Shown: one piece after another, positions 61,585 through 64,000 of the stretch
Numbering within the stretch: position 1 is the stretch's first letter
Layout of the letters: every line of letters starts with the position of its first letter
Source of the DNA: Gammaproteobacteria bacterium
Lineage (GTDB): Bacteria > Pseudomonadota > Gammaproteobacteria > Steroidobacterales > Woeseiaceae
Length of the DNA stretch: 64,000 bases
Assembly (NCBI GenBank): GCA_029863125.1
Contig: JAOTWB010000008.1
Span: 1-64,000, forward strand
Direction: 5' to 3'
The notes under the pieces: generated by a model
Seen by the model: only the letters and a program-made list of their open reading frames with translations
The model's database searches: none
Told to the model about the DNA's origin: nothing
Translations under genes and position numbers: made by a program

Positions 61585-64000
61585 CGTCCAGGTTCCTTCG
61601 TGGCCTTCAAATTATTCCCGCGCCAAAACAAGAACAGCGCCGGAATTACGATCAAGGTCAGAATAGTCGCACTTACCATGCCACCAACCATCGGCGCGGC
61701 AATGCGTCGCATTACCTCCGATCCCGTACCACCGCCAAGCATGATGGGCAATAGTCCGGCGATGATGGCAGCTACAGTCATCATTATCGGACGCACCCGA
61801 AGCAGCGCGCCGTCGATGACGGCCTTCTCAACGTCATCCTTTGTGAGGGCACGCCCCTCCGCTTCCGCTGTTGCCATGTGGCGGCGAATCGCCTGATTGA
61901 GGTAGACCAACATCACGACGCCAATTTCGACCGCGACGCCGGCCAATGCAATAAAGCCGACTCCGACGGCGACGGACAGATCATAGCCGAGCAGGTAGAG
62001 CAGCCAAAGCCCGCCGATTAATGCCATAGGCAACGTGCCGATAATTATCGCAACTTCAGCAAAGCGCCGGAAATTGAGATACAGCAGCAACACGATAATC
62101 GCGAGCGTTACCGGCCCAACCACGGTTAGTCGCTCCTTTGCCCGCACCATGTATTCATACTGGCCGGACCAGGCGAGCGAATATCCCGCCGGCAGCTCCA
62201 CAGCGTCCGTGACCACTTGCTGAGCCTCGGCGACATACGATCCAAGGTCGCGCCCTGTGATATCGACATAGGTCCAGCCGTTCAATCGAGCGTTCTCGCT
62301 CTTGATCGCGGGCGGTCCATCAACCACCTTGACGTCGGCGACATCAGCCAGTGCGATGCGTGCGCCGTGCGGCGTCACGATCGGCAGTAGTTTAAGTTGT
62401 TCCACCGAGTCGCGTACCCGCTGCGGATAGCGAACGTTGACCGGGTAACGCTCAAGACCCTCCACTGTCTGTGTTACATTCATGCCGCCAACCGCTGAAC
62501 GAATAACATCCTGCACATCGTTGATGTTCAAACCGAAGCGCGAGGCACGTTTACGATCAATGTCGACATCGACGTAGCGCCCACCTGCGACGCGCTCGGA
62601 ATACACCGAGGCGGTACCATCCACATTGGCAAGCACGCGCTCGAGATCCTGGCCGATTCGCTCAATTACTTTGAGATCCGGCCCAGCCACCTTGATGCCC
62701 ACCGGCGTCTTAATGCCGGTCGCAAGCATATCGATGCGCGTTTTAATCGGCATCACCCATGCATTGGTAAGACCAGTGAATTTCACGACTCGATCGAGTT
62801 CGGCGCGTAAACCCTCCGGCGTCATACCCTCGCGCCACTCTTCGCGGGGTTTTAGTTGAATAACCGTTTCGATCATCGTGAGCGGCGCCGGGTCGGTGGC
62901 CGTCTCGGCACGCCCGATCTTGCCGAAGACGCGTTTCACTTCCGGCACTTCGAGGATCATCTTGTCAGTGCTTTGCAGAATCTCGCGCGCCTTGTCGATC
63001 GAGACGCCTGGATACGTCGTCGGCATATACATCAGATCACCTTCGTCCAGCGGTGGCATGAATTCCGAGCCCAGCTTGGTCGCCGGCCACAGCCCAACCA
63101 AAAGAATTATGCCCGTCAGTGCCAGCGTCCCTTTCGGAAAACGAATTACTGCATGGATTACCGGCTGGTACACGGTGACTAGTACACGATTGATGGGATT
63201 CTTGTGCTCCGGCGTAACGTGGCCGCGTATGAAATATCCCATCAGCACCGGCACCAACGTAATAGACAGCCCGGCCGCGGCGGCCATTGCATAGGTCTTG
63301 GTAAATGCGAGCGGCGCAAACAATCGGCCTTCCTGCGCTTCGAGCGTAAACACAGGCAGAAAGCTCAGCGTGATGATCAGGAGCGAAAAGAACAATGGCG
63401 GACCCACTTCAGTTGCTGCATCACCCATGATTCGCCAACGGTTTTCGTCCGTGAGCGGCTCTTTCTCGATGTGTTTGTGAGCGTTTTCAATCATTACGAT
63501 GGCGGCGTCCACCATTGCACCGATTGCGATCGCAATGCCACCCAAGGACATAATGTTGGCATTGATACCTTGCAAGTGCATGACAATGAATGCGGCCAGA
63601 ATTCCCACGGGCAAACTCAAAATTATTACGGCCGACGAGCGAAGGTGGAAAAGGAATACCGCGCAAACCAATGCCACGACGATGAATTCTTCCACCAGCT
63701 TTCCTTGCAGCGTTTCAACGGCGCGCTCTATCAAATCCGATCGATCGTAAGTGGTTACAATCTCGACGCCCTCCGGAAGACCGCGCTTCAGCTCCGCGAG
63801 TCGATCTTTGACTGCGCTGATCGTTTTCAGCGCATTCTCGCCCCAGCGCATCACGATAACGCCGCCGACGACCTCGCCTTCGCCGTCGAGTTCGGCAATA
63901 CCGCGGCGCACTTGTGGGCCCAAACGAATATCAGCGACATCCGATAACACGAGCGGCGTACCCTGCTCATTGACGCCCAACGGAATGTCCCGCAGATTAT
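61581..64000 (-). CDS. CusA/CzcA-type RND heavy-metal efflux pump, partial (5' end outside window)
   Basis: The C-terminal 806 residues or so of an inner-membrane RND pump (full size about 1040). Proton-driven export of metals such as Cu(I)/Ag(I), Zn or Co. The frame runs off the right end without a start. Visible blocks are LRDIPLGVNEQGTPLVLSDV (at the edge), FLFHLRSSAVIILSLPVG, then GIAIAIGAMVDAAIVMIENA (the family's charged TM4), and the C-terminal helices with GFIALAGVAVEIGVVMLVYL. The Met-triad for Cu(I) cannot be placed confidently, so metal choice is inferred from neighbours. The outer and adaptor components (CusB/C) probably lie to the right of the window. Confidence 0.93.
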   Translation of the reverse strand, partial: NLRDIPLGVNEQGTPLVLSDVADIRLGPQVRRGIAELDGEGEVVGGVIVMRWGENALKTISAVKDRLAELKRGLPEGVEIVTTYDRSDLIERAVETLQGKLVEEFIVVALVCAVFLFHLRSSAVIILSLPVGILAAFIVMHLQGINANIMSLGGIAIAIGAMVDAAIVMIENAHKHIEKEPLTDENRWRIMGDAATEVGPPLFFSLLIITLSFLPVFTLEAQEGRLFAPLAFTKTYAMAAAAGLSITLVPVLMGYFIRGHVTPEHKNPINRVLVTVYQPVIHAVIRFPKGTLALTGIILLVGLWPATKLGSEFMPPLDEGDLMYMPTTYPGVSIDKAREILQSTDKMILEVPEVKRVFGKIGRAETATDPAPLTMIETVIQLKPREEWREGMTPEGLRAELDRVVKFTGLTNAWVMPIKTRIDMLATGIKTPVGIKVAGPDLKVIERIGQDLERVLANVDGTASVYSERVAGGRYVDVDIDRKRASRFGLNINDVQDVIRSAVGGMNVTQTVEGLERYPVNVRYPQRVRDSVEQLKLLPIVTPHGARIALADVADVKVVDGPPAIKSENARLNGWTYVDITGRDLGSYVAEAQQVVTDAVELPAGYSLAWSGQYEYMVRAKERLTVVGPVTLAIIVLLLYLNFRRFAEVAIIIGTLPMALIGGLWLLYLLGYDLSVAVGVGFIALAGVAVEIGVVMLVYLNQAIRRHMATAEAEGRALTKDDVEKAVIDGALLRVRPIMMTVAAIIAGLLPIMLGGGTGSEVMRRIAAPMVGGMVSATILTLIVIPALFLFWRGNNLKATKEPGR

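Overview
The window is a 64 kb chromosomal segment, GC in the high fifties by eye, densely coded on both strands, with no rRNA, tRNA, CRISPR array or insertion sequence that I can see. The gene order accB-accC-prmA-(zinc ribbon/DUF3426)-dusB-fis-purH-purD, with trxA-rho divergent from rhlB, is characteristic of Gammaproteobacteria. Fis and RhlB support the same assignment. The species is not recognisable. An environmental, probably marine or sediment gammaproteobacterium outside the Enterobacterales is my inference.

Layout. 1-12.6 kb: end of a rhomboid protease, MscS channel, glycine-zipper lipoprotein, radical SAM protein, TPR/TonB-like protein, msrA, folE, a beta-propeller protein, two secreted peptidase-like lipoproteins, murI, and a SRPBCC/GyrI-like fusion. 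12.8-16.3 kb: an isoleucyl-tRNA synthetase of the long (IleS2-like) type preceded by what reads as a complete T-box riboswitch with an AUC specifier and a leader terminator. This is the most surprising feature of the window. 16.6-26.8 kb: mixed accessory genes, including a DksA-like regulator, an epoxide-hydrolase-like enzyme, FrnE-like DsbA, msrPQ, a membrane protein/XRE pair with an AT-rich direct-repeat promoter, and two Hsp20 genes around a CmpX-like channel. 26.9-32.1 kb: groESL under a perfect CIRCE element, a DsbD with duplicated N-terminal domains, and a TlpA-like thioredoxin. 32.2-45.7 kb: a decayed aroQ followed by accBC, prmA, dusB-fis, purHD, moeA, a beta-carbonic anhydrase, a GFA-family protein and three poorly known genes. 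45.7-49.6 kb: an ECF sigma/FecR/TonB-receptor surface-signalling module. 49.8-54.9 kb: rho, trxA, rhlB, an HAD nucleotidase, cysQ and a small DUF465 protein. 54.9-64.0 kb: a metal (probably copper) resistance region with a P1B ATPase, a multicopper oxidase carrying a large extra N-terminal region, a small membrane protein, an NTF2-like protein, a histidine-tailed cytochrome c and an RND heavy-metal pump that runs off the right edge.

Working together. Several loci serve thiol, protein and envelope quality control: MsrA, MsrPQ, DsbD, TlpA, FrnE, thioredoxin, GroESL and two Hsp20 proteins. The right end combines cytoplasmic export (ATPase), periplasmic oxidation (oxidase) and trans-envelope efflux (RND pump), the usual three-part response to copper. 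The acc/prmA/dusB/fis/pur block is growth-linked housekeeping. IleS would be controlled by uncharged tRNA-Ile through the T-box, unusual for this lineage and suggesting that gene and leader were acquired together.
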